DNA of 64,000 bases from Legionella sp. (GTDB lineage: Bacteria > Pseudomonadota > Gammaproteobacteria > Legionellales > Legionellaceae): assembly GCA_013697625.1 (NCBI GenBank), contig JACCWN010000028.1, forward strand, positions 1 through 64,000, given 5' to 3'. The notes beneath the pieces are model-generated. The model was not told the origin of the DNA and did no database searches. It saw only the letters and a list, made by a program, of their open reading frames with translations. The position numbers and the translations under genes were made by a program. Positions 57,701 to 64,000 of the stretch are shown piece after piece. Positions within the stretch are counted from its first letter, which is position 1, and each line of letters opens with the position of its first letter.

Positions 57701-59976
57701 TGGCCACCATGGTTAACAGCTATCCCTTTAATTAATCCATAAATATGATCAGTATCCGCAATGGATGCACTCATTTTTTTTAACACAATAGCCGCTATGC
57801 CTTCTCCTCTGACGTATCCATCTGCCGAATCATCAAAAGTACGGCATTGTCCAGTCCTACTAAGCATATTCGCATTCGAAAGTGCCACATAGACACTTGA
57901 ACTTAATAAAATATTCGCACCGCAAACAATTGCCATTTCGCATTCATTGTTTCTCATTAGACCAACTGCGCGATGTAAGGCAACCAAGGAAGAGGAGCAA
58001 GCAGTATCCACTGATTCACTGGGGCCTATGAAATTAAACAAATAGGAAATACGATTGGATGCCATACAATGCACAAGACCCGTTGAAGCATAGGCATGTG
58101 TAAATAAATCATTTTCTAAAATGAGCTGTAAGTAATCAAAGGTTCCAATTCCGACAAAAACACCTATTTTTTTTCCCGAAAAATAACTCATTCGGTATCC
58201 CGCATCTTCAACTGCTTGCCAAACAACCTGAAGTAACTTCCGCTGCATTGGATCCATAAGTTGGGCTTCTTTGGGCGATATATTAAAAAAAGAAGCATCA
58301 AATGCCTCAATATCGTTTATAAAACCACCCCATTTAATATCAGTTTTCTTATTTTGGTTATCCGGACTACCATCGATTTCTTTCCAATCCCAACGGTTCT
58401 TAGGAATTTCAGAAATCATATTGTTGCCTTTTTCAAGATTATCCCAAAATTTGGTACAATCATCGGATTGAGGAAACAAACCTGCTAATCCTATTACAGC
58501 GATTGGTTCATGCTGTGTTACCAATGCCATTTCATTGGATTCTCTGTGCTTTACAATGGTTTTATTATCAAAAAAAAGGGGCTCTTCTTTAGATTTGTTA
58601 GCTTGTTCTTTGTTTGCTATTTTGCCAAGGACAAACAGTAATTCGGCTTTTTTATAACCGATATCATCTGTTTTAAAATAAATTCTATTGTTTATACATC
58701 TGTCATAGCTCGAGTAGTTATTTCCATTCTTTATAGCATGACCTGCAACACCCTTATAAACATATATCTCGCCAATTTCCCCTTCTTTGCATACTTTGTG
58801 TGTATCTATATTAACTATCTGGATTTCAATCGCATCTAGTATTCTTCCGCTGGTAGCAACCTCTAATAAACCATCATGACGGGGATATTCTCGTTTGGGT
58901 AAACCAAGTGATTGTTTGTTCTCATCTCGACACAGTCTATCAACATCCCCAATACTGCCAGTACTTATCAATGGGATTTCTGCCATACCGAAACAAGGAT
59001 GCATTGACAAGCTATTAAAACCAAAGGGGCTATACCTCGCACCAAAGGCCTTGAAGATTTCACGACTAAGTGGCTCAGCACCCATATAGGCTACGGACCA
59101 ATTTGACAGGTCTAAATTTTCTGGAATAAAGTCAGTGGTTAGCATGACACACATTTCAAAAAAAAACGCAGGGCCGCCAGTATAGGTTATGCCATATTTT
59201 GAAATTGCCTCTAACCAGGCAACTGGTTTAAAAGCAAGGTCTGTTTCGGAGTTTACATAGGCTGAAACACCCGAATAAAAGGGCTGCAATATTCCATAAA
59301 ATAAACCCATATAGTGATGAAGAGGTACCAAATTTAATGAGCAACTGTCTTTTGTTAAACCAAAACCAGTTTGTATCTGTTTTGAGTGTTGGATTAGATC
59401 ATCATGAGTATGTAAAATACCTTTAACTTCATCTGAGGAACCCGATGTATGCAAAATCAAGGCCCCTGAGTTCTTTCCTATCTCAAGCTCCGGCTCAGAT
59501 AGTTTGTTATTTGTTTTAAACTCATCATATATAAGGAATTTGATTGACCCTAAGTCAAACCCATTCAGAACCATATTCTCTAACAAAGTAACAATATTTC
59601 GTGTCGTAAGTATCGCTTTAGCATCCGTGTTCGCAATGGCTTTTAGTAAATTTTTAATGTAGGTATCTTGTGCGAAAGAATGAGGGGCAGGAAATGGAGC
59701 CGCAACATAGCCACTATAGAAGGTCCCAAATAAGGCTTTTATAAAATCACTATTTTTATTAAAAAGTAATAATATATTCCCACCTCCTAAGACTTTATTT
59801 TGAATTTCTGAAGCTATAAGCAGTGCTTTTTTATGAAGATTAATATTGGTAATTCTTTCAAGTTGTTCACCCTGATTATTTAATAAGGTAAAGGCAACAA
59901 ACTCTGGTTCCTTTAATGAGCGTTCAAAAAGTGTTGCAATGAATCCAGTTGATTTATAATTAGGCTTTAATGGCAT
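54733..59976 (-). CDS. PKS: acyl-AMP ligase-KS-KR-ACP
   Basis: A 1747-residue protein. Residues 1-455 are a fatty-acyl-AMP-ligase-type adenylation domain with LHTSGSSDEVKG (A3, near 177), CFGMAEIPLISTG (near 330) and YFKTDDIGYKK (A7, near 438), which should activate a carboxylic acid starter. It stops at the hinge: the C-terminal subdomain and a loading ACP are missing. KS follows (Cys660 in DTACSSSL, both His), then a linker, KR (TGGLGSLG near 1360, FSSAAS, YSAAN near 1497) and ACP (LGMDSLTSID, Ser1664). The presence of the ligase suggests this protein starts the chain. Starter identity is not readable. Confidence 0.88.
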   Translation of the reverse strand: MPLKPNYKSTGFIATLFERSLKEPEFVAFTLLNNQGEQLERITNINLHKKALLIASEIQNKVLGGGNILLLFNKNSDFIKALFGTFYSGYVAAPFPAPHSFAQDTYIKNLLKAIANTDAKAILTTRNIVTLLENMVLNGFDLGSIKFLIYDEFKTNNKLSEPELEIGKNSGALILHTSGSSDEVKGILHTHDDLIQHSKQIQTGFGLTKDSCSLNLVPLHHYMGLFYGILQPFYSGVSAYVNSETDLAFKPVAWLEAISKYGITYTGGPAFFFEMCVMLTTDFIPENLDLSNWSVAYMGAEPLSREIFKAFGARYSPFGFNSLSMHPCFGMAEIPLISTGSIGDVDRLCRDENKQSLGLPKREYPRHDGLLEVATSGRILDAIEIQIVNIDTHKVCKEGEIGEIYVYKGVAGHAIKNGNNYSSYDRCINNRIYFKTDDIGYKKAELLFVLGKIANKEQANKSKEEPLFFDNKTIVKHRESNEMALVTQHEPIAVIGLAGLFPQSDDCTKFWDNLEKGNNMISEIPKNRWDWKEIDGSPDNQNKKTDIKWGGFINDIEAFDASFFNISPKEAQLMDPMQRKLLQVVWQAVEDAGYRMSYFSGKKIGVFVGIGTFDYLQLILENDLFTHAYASTGLVHCMASNRISYLFNFIGPSESVDTACSSSLVALHRAVGLMRNNECEMAIVCGANILLSSSVYVALSNANMLSRTGQCRTFDDSADGYVRGEGIAAIVLKKMSASIADTDHIYGLIKGIAVNHGGHTNSLTAPNPFAQAEVIKDALKMASFDVDTISYIETHGTATSLGDPIEINGLMLAFNTLTTCPDKMVKPHCALGSVKTNIGHLEATAGLAGVIKVLLSMHYKKIPAHLHLSVQNKNINLDNSPFYFVGDTTAWEPLKDKNGDDIPRRAGISSFGFGGVNSHVAIEEYETPLQSYPLNVDSNVFIFSAKTENALKCSIKRYCDFIEKNSSILNLTNLAYTLQVGREPFDYRLAVISKDVKYLLEKLTGFLSNEMDFLKKNSSSIYYGQVKNGLANIIFNSNDKGINDLEKKYLSSRNLIYLIQLWILGADIKWYELYTINSQVQRISLPTYPFEKIYHWIPQIEKKEFNHVENTLKDTYDVNWYEMPLSNKCEVEVEVEELIYILFCDTQGISQNFHEHLLKNNIQVYKIYYKGASDHTDRRYVIDPEDKANYHKVFDDIKARSKSKTLYIINFWPLDFTTSQTLPSSAELYDSYRFVCQTALNQIQFIVSLQKQLTVHLWIVCANVQKIKNDIINLSCAPLWGMAKTLLLEHPSIFRSIIDLDLNEKIPNDTLFKEINSLSEEGEVVYRKGIRYIPRLVPSIVESSKNIKINPNGVYLITGGLGSLGLLVAEWLSSFKVKKILLLSRQALVPGPKQAVIQEIESRGTVVEIIQADVTNLAKMKFVKNKYIKGNELKGVFHLAGYYQENTLQNMNFDEFELVVSSKIQGIWILNEVFKVCQLDWFVMFSSAASVWGAASGGHYSAANYFLDAYADYCEINNLPAISISWGGMWETSGIIPKNKEEYFKSIGIKTTPVKEGLHQLESIMNSQCRKKVVAPMDWTLFLEVMNMQRKRTLFERLNANSGPGEFESIDNPFISQLYTYTSNNQKRDFILNELKSLLKNILSIAEECDIEKNRGFFDLGMDSLTSIDFRNKLNNVLGIKITTTTLFECNTLQLLSKYLLITYFQENNELEDDIAENKSDLGDVSAFDNIEKNELLKFLESEIEIH

Positions 59977-60013
59977 CCAGTTCCCCGTCTATCAAAACAC
60001 AAGACTTTTGACT

Positions 60014-62380
60014 CTAAAGTAAGCTTGCTTGTTCATTATCTTGGCATACTTTTACAAAATGTATGTTTTTTTCCTTATGAGCTTCAATGATGTGTTGACC
60101 ATAATCACCGTGATTATAAATATGACTAAACCCAGCTTTATGCAGAACAATTTCCCAAGCTTCCAAATCAAGTAATGGTGTATAAGGTATTCTTATCGAG
60201 TCTTGGTCCAGCCACCATCCATCCGTCAGTCCAAAGATTAGCGTTGCATAATCGTGCCTCTCGGTCATCTCATTTAATATCAATACTCCATCATCTTTGA
60301 GTGCATGAAATAGATTATCAACACTTTTTTGTATATCTTTAGTGGCATGAATAACATTTGTAGCCAATATAATATCAAAAGGAGTTATTTTTTCAGGACA
60401 TTCAACATTGAAAATTTCGTAGTCTATAAAATCATATTTAGAGAACTCCTCTTTGGCCTTTTTTAGAAAAGCCAAAGAAATATCTGTATAGGCATAACGC
60501 ACTGCTTTTCCGATCAATTGAGGGAGTACTTTCTCACTGGTACTGCCTGTACCGGCGCCAACCTCTAGTATACGTATTGTTTTTCCATCTTGAGCAGTTC
60601 GCTTGATATAGAGTTTAACTGCAGCTGAAATGCATTGATTATAGTAATCTGATACCGGATTGTTTCGATAGGTGGGTTCTACCAAAGAAAAACTACCCTC
60701 AGGAAACATAATGGATAAAGGACAAATGTCACCACTTAGTATTGAGGGTAGATTTTCTGTACATTTATCAAATAAATCTAAATGACCCCTTAATTCAGGA
60801 TAATGATTGAGTATTTCCCCACGCGTAGGTGAAGATGCTCTTTCAATGTGTGTGAGTGCCTCCCCTAATTTCTCAAATTTTGGAGCTAAGCTTCGAGGTA
60901 TTCGTATTTGATGAAATTGTTGTCTAGCATAATTTGCTAAAATATCCATCAATATTTTATTGTGAAAAATTTTTTCTTGAGCATGATTAAATAGGGGAAG
61001 AAGCCTCTTTTTTTGGTGTGGCCTTACCAATTTTGTTTCAACGAGCCCCATATTTTGGAGGGCTTTCTCAGAAGCCTTCATTACGAGTACTTGATTGATG
61101 TTCTCTTGCAGACACTGCTCAATGACCACAAGACATTCTTCAGTACTTATAGAACTAATTTCTTTATATCCCATCCTTTCATGATGGAAATCATTAGTAA
61201 CCACCTCATTATTACCTAAGTATCCCCAGTTAATGATATGGGTCTTAATATCAGAGGAATTTTCTAGCAGATGTGCGAGGGCATCTTGAGTTAAACAGGC
61301 AGCGGAATAATTCGCTTGGTCTTTTGTAGCGATAAAAGAGTGAACGGAAGAGAAAAACATTACAAAATCTGGGATATGCTTTGTTAAAGCTTTAATTAGA
61401 TGGATTGTTCCTTTAACTTTAGGTGCCAAAACATGTATTAACTTTTCTTGTGACATTGCCCTTAGTGAAGAATCATCAAGGACCAGTTCCGAGTGAATGA
61501 TACCATCTATGCGAGTATATTTTCGAGTTAATTCGATTAATGATTGCTCACAATTCAGATTGTGCTGCTCAAAAATCACACTGAGACCTTTAAATTTGTC
61601 AATCAACTCTTGTGTAGGTTTATTTTTATTGGATAAAATGATCTGAGCTTTATAATTTTGACATAAATATATTGCTAACTGCAAATCCAAACCACCCTTG
61701 CCTCCTAAAATTAAATAAAATCCTTTAGTCTTAAATCCGCGAGGTTTTAAATACTGAGAGAGTTTGATTGGTACAAATTCAATAAAAGAGTAACTACCTT
61801 GAGTAAGAAATATTGGTGATAACTTGTCAGTTAATTTTTCCAGATCATTAAGTCTGGATAGTACATCAATAGTTAGGTCTGAAATTACACAATTATTAAT
61901 GTGCATATTTGGATTTTCTTTGGCAAAACTTTGTATAAGACCAAGATAAACAGCATCAACAGGATTAGTAACAGCAGTTTTATTAGGTCCACGTATTGCG
62001 TTTAATACAACGAGAGATAATTTGAGTTTAATCACAAGACTCAATGATTGTAACCATTGTAAAAAAAGTCCATGTTCCTCATCATAATACGGGTTAGACC
62101 AACCTGATTCACTAATAAAAACGATATGAGGGTTGATTGAATTTTCACATATATTCAGAATTTCTGCAAAAGAAAGCTCATTTTTCAATTCAATGATTGA
62201 ACATGAAATCAGCTTAAGGTTATCTAATTTTAAGGGGCTTTGGTGTCGCAGATATAAAGCAGGTATAACAATACAGTCTGGATTAAAATAATCTTCGTTT
62301 TCCGTGACAAATGTTTTTGTTGTCCATAAGGGCTTAAATAACATATTTTTTGAACAGCTAAAGCCTTTGTCAGAGCTCAT
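60014..62380 (-). CDS. KR-C-methyltransferase didomain without KS or ACP
   Basis: A 788-residue polyketide protein. It begins directly with the structural half of a KR (MLFKPLWTTK), then a KR with GGKGGL (near 225, a weakened TGGxGGxG), FFSSVHSF and NYSAAC (Tyr358). Residues about 455-785 are a PKS C-methyltransferase with LEVGAGTGST (607-612), YTDIS and WWLDQDSIRIPYTPLL. ATG at 62380 has AAGGA eight bases upstream and is preferred to the ATG two codons earlier. As the first gene of the operon with no KS or ACP, it must act in trans or complete another protein's module. Confidence 0.85.
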   Translation of the reverse strand: MSSDKGFSCSKNMLFKPLWTTKTFVTENEDYFNPDCIVIPALYLRHQSPLKLDNLKLISCSIIELKNELSFAEILNICENSINPHIVFISESGWSNPYYDEEHGLFLQWLQSLSLVIKLKLSLVVLNAIRGPNKTAVTNPVDAVYLGLIQSFAKENPNMHINNCVISDLTIDVLSRLNDLEKLTDKLSPIFLTQGSYSFIEFVPIKLSQYLKPRGFKTKGFYLILGGKGGLDLQLAIYLCQNYKAQIILSNKNKPTQELIDKFKGLSVIFEQHNLNCEQSLIELTRKYTRIDGIIHSELVLDDSSLRAMSQEKLIHVLAPKVKGTIHLIKALTKHIPDFVMFFSSVHSFIATKDQANYSAACLTQDALAHLLENSSDIKTHIINWGYLGNNEVVTNDFHHERMGYKEISSISTEECLVVIEQCLQENINQVLVMKASEKALQNMGLVETKLVRPHQKKRLLPLFNHAQEKIFHNKILMDILANYARQQFHQIRIPRSLAPKFEKLGEALTHIERASSPTRGEILNHYPELRGHLDLFDKCTENLPSILSGDICPLSIMFPEGSFSLVEPTYRNNPVSDYYNQCISAAVKLYIKRTAQDGKTIRILEVGAGTGSTSEKVLPQLIGKAVRYAYTDISLAFLKKAKEEFSKYDFIDYEIFNVECPEKITPFDIILATNVIHATKDIQKSVDNLFHALKDDGVLILNEMTERHDYATLIFGLTDGWWLDQDSIRIPYTPLLDLEAWEIVLHKAGFSHIYNHGDYGQHIIEAHKEKNIHFVKVCQDNEQASLL

Positions 62381-62386
62381 TAACAT

Positions 62387-62813
62387 AATCCTTTATTTTA
62401 ATTAAGTGGCTTTATTAGACCATCCATTACTTGCACATAGCAGTAAATAATTAGCCGAGGATGCTATCATAAATGCAATTAAAATTACAACTACTATAGA
62501 TTAACTTGGATCATTATTGGATCATCTATCATAGCAATGTTCTTAAAAATATGGGTGTTTTTTTAATGCATCTATAAAGCCTAAATAATGTTTATATAAA
62601 GCATTATTATATTGCACGTGCATCATTTTTATCATTTTTATTTCCCTGAGCAAATGGCTTCACCTGTTGAGCGCCTTAGCAATAAGCTCTGGCTTGTTTT
62701 TATAAGCTTTGGTGAAATCACCCGGTTTAAAAAAGGTGAACAGAATTATGATAAGAAATTTTTTAAAAAAAAAGACTCAATAATTGCGGTTCCGAGTGAT
62801 TAATGAAGTAATC
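62387..62813. promoter_or_regulatory. Upstream region of the PKS operon
   Basis: A 427-base AT-rich gap between recO and the first PKS gene, both on the minus strand. It should hold the main promoter of the operon, though no strong hexamer pair stands out. Visible motifs are a direct repeat TTGGATCAT at 62506-62514 and 62517-62525 (11-base period); AATAATG (62584-62590) inverted as CATTATT (62602-62608); and the palindrome TGCACGTGCA (62613-62622). A run of A (about 62765-62773) downstream of recO could be a weak terminator tail on the minus strand. A 63-residue plus-strand frame here is not supported as a gene. Confidence 0.45.
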
Positions 62814-63494
62814 TCAAATCCTATACAAGGCACGTGCTTTAATTTCACGTCCTCCTACAAGATGATCAATGGCTTGCCGCATAATCATTTTTGCTGAATG
62901 CAGAAATTTACTTTCACCGAGATTCCCAGCTGCTAAGGCAATCACATGCGAACCGGGAATCCCCTGGGTTGCGGATACAAATCCTTCGCCGGCAATGAAT
63001 TGATAATATGCATTGGGGAGAATACAAGCTGCTGTTTTAGCCTCTTGAGTCAATGAAAAAGAATAGCCACAAACGCTTAGCAAAATCCATTCGAAACGAC
63101 GCAATAAGACTTCAATAGAGGTTCTGTGCTCAGATAAAACCAAACTTTTCAAGGTAACCATATAAGCATCAAACAGCTCAGGTTCAGGATTCATAGCGCT
63201 TAAAGAATAATACAAAAGCTCATTTATGTATAATCCAGACAAAAGAGCATCTCCCAAGAGTTCCATTGGGCTTTCTCGACTTTCAACAGCTTGAATATAA
63301 GCAGGCTCGTAACGCTCATTTAGGGATATCCATAAAGGACCGAAAGCCTGTAACAAAGCTTGCTTTTTAGGCGTTCGGCCTGCCTTGCAAAAACAATGAA
63401 CCAGCCCAGATTCTCGTGTAAACAAACTGACTCTGGCACTGGTATCACCCTGCCATTGTTTATGTAAAACCAATGCTTCAAGGGATCTAATCAT
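62814..63494 (-). CDS. recO: DNA repair protein RecO
   Basis: RecO mediates RecA loading in the RecFOR pathway. The 226-residue protein starts with the OB-fold segment (ALVLHKQWQGDTSARVSLFTRESGLVHCFCKAGR), then the helical domain with GLYINELLYYSL and RRFEWILLSVCGYSF. Its start overlaps era by 8 bases, the conserved pairing. The usual next gene, pdxJ, is absent; the polyketide island follows instead. Confidence 0.92.
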   Translation of the reverse strand: MIRSLEALVLHKQWQGDTSARVSLFTRESGLVHCFCKAGRTPKKQALLQAFGPLWISLNERYEPAYIQAVESRESPMELLGDALLSGLYINELLYYSLSAMNPEPELFDAYMVTLKSLVLSEHRTSIEVLLRRFEWILLSVCGYSFSLTQEAKTAACILPNAYYQFIAGEGFVSATQGIPGSHVIALAAGNLGESKFLHSAKMIMRQAIDHLVGGREIKARALYRI

Positions 63495-64000
63495 AGCCCA
63501 ATTGCTTTAACATGCGCACATCATCTGACCAACCCGATTTTATTTTGCACCAGCACTGCAAAAACACCTTTTTGTTTAAAAGCTTTTCCATATCCAATCG
63601 GGCGCTGGTTGCCATCTCTTTTAATTTTTGGCCCTTATCTCCAATGATCATGCGTTTGTGATTTTCTTTGTCTACTAAAATCAGGGCGTGTATACGTACC
63701 AGTTCTGGTTCTTCTTTGAAAGATTCAATATCCACGGTCACCGAATATGGCAATTCTTGACCACAAAAACGAAATATTTTTTCACGTAGCAATTCAGAGC
63801 ACAAAAATTTTACAGGACGATCTGTCAACTGATCTTTTGGAAATAAATGAGGGCCTTCCGGGAGAAAAGCGGTGAGTTTGTCTTGAAAAGTGTCCACCTG
63901 AACACCGGTTTTGGCTGATAAAGGCATGATTGCTGCAAACTCATGAAGCTGACTTATTTGTTCAATCCAGGGAAGCAATTGATCTTTATCTCCAATTTTA
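63487..64000 (-). CDS. era: GTPase Era, 3' part
   Basis: The C-terminal part of Era (171 codons before the stop in the window); the frame stays open to the edge, where it reads NK-type GTPase sequence KIGDKDQLLPWIEQ, so the gene is cut by the window, not truncated. IMPLSAKTGVQVDTF is the G5 region and the KH domain is seen in RIHALILVDKENHKRMIIGDKGQKLKEMA. Era helps 16S rRNA maturation. It is coupled to recO. Confidence 0.94.
   Translation of the reverse strand, partial: KIGDKDQLLPWIEQISQLHEFAAIMPLSAKTGVQVDTFQDKLTAFLPEGPHLFPKDQLTDRPVKFLCSELLREKIFRFCGQELPYSVTVDIESFKEEPELVRIHALILVDKENHKRMIIGDKGQKLKEMATSARLDMEKLLNKKVFLQCWCKIKSGWSDDVRMLKQLGYD

Noticed and set aside
54733-59976. Non-ribosomal peptide synthetase adenylation domain
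   Set aside because: No condensation or PCP domain is present and the sequence follows the acyl-AMP ligase type (HTSGSSDEVKG, FGMAE), so a carboxylic acid starter is more likely.
62612-62803. A 63-residue plus-strand gene between recO and the PKS operon
   Set aside because: No clear ribosome site, low-complexity composition and no recognisable motif; it lies in a regulatory gap with palindromes.

Overview
The window reads as chromosome of an AT-rich gammaproteobacterium, most probably an intracellular-type member of the Legionellales or a close relative. This is inferred from the rpmF-plsX-fabH-fabD-fabG-acpP-fabF-mltG-tmk-holB-PilZ-tatD gene order, the era-recO pair, the MFS families, a coiled-coil/membrane protein of effector-like build, and dispersed palindromic and CATCCTGAACAAAGTCC-type repeats. 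No species can be named from the sequence alone.

Layout. 1-23.4 kb is housekeeping: an MdfA-type drug/H+ antiporter, a second MFS transporter, anmK, then a minus-strand run rpmF, plsX, fabH, fabD, fabG, acpP, fabF, mltG, tmk, holB, a PilZ protein and a TatD nuclease, interrupted by repeat-rich gaps. Next come a YceD-like protein, two small unknown proteins, a 457-residue coiled-coil/transmembrane protein, mfd, tldD and a YccA/Bax-inhibitor-1 protein that ends in a strong terminator (23379-23410). Housekeeping resumes at 62.8 kb with recO and the 3' part of era, which runs off the window.

23.4-62.4 kb is a 39-kb accessory island: a trans-acyltransferase (trans-AT) polyketide synthase cluster. 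Five minus-strand assembly-line genes, in transcription order, are KR-cMT; AL-KS-KR-ACP; KS-DH-DH-ACP; KS-DH-KR-ACP-DH-ACP-KS-DH-ACP; and DH-KS-ACP-KS. No module carries an AT. Two free-standing AT-family proteins are present instead, one like PksC (malonyl loading) and one like PksD (GSSLG active site, probable proofreading acyl hydrolase). A complete beta-branching (HCS) cassette is encoded: donor ACP (AcpK type), decarboxylating KS with Cys to Ser (PksF type), HMG synthase (PksG type), ECH1 (PksH type) and ECH2 (PksI type). The last ACP of the giant 2987-residue protein has a Trp six residues after the phosphopantetheine Ser, the signature of an ACP that receives a beta-branch, so the sequence itself suggests where the branch is installed. 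A DHA2-type MFS pump, an unusually long MATE-like transporter, two SRPBCC-type proteins and a DUF4345-like protein sit inside the island.

The cluster has several oddities: an acyl-AMP ligase that lacks its C-terminal subdomain and loading ACP; a first protein without KS or ACP; a KS with a coiled-coil N-terminus and cis-AT-like sequence; many DH-type domains missing the catalytic Asp; an ACP fused to a post-KS region with no KS between; no thioesterase; and a terminal KS. These features point to a novel or partly eroded polyketide pathway.
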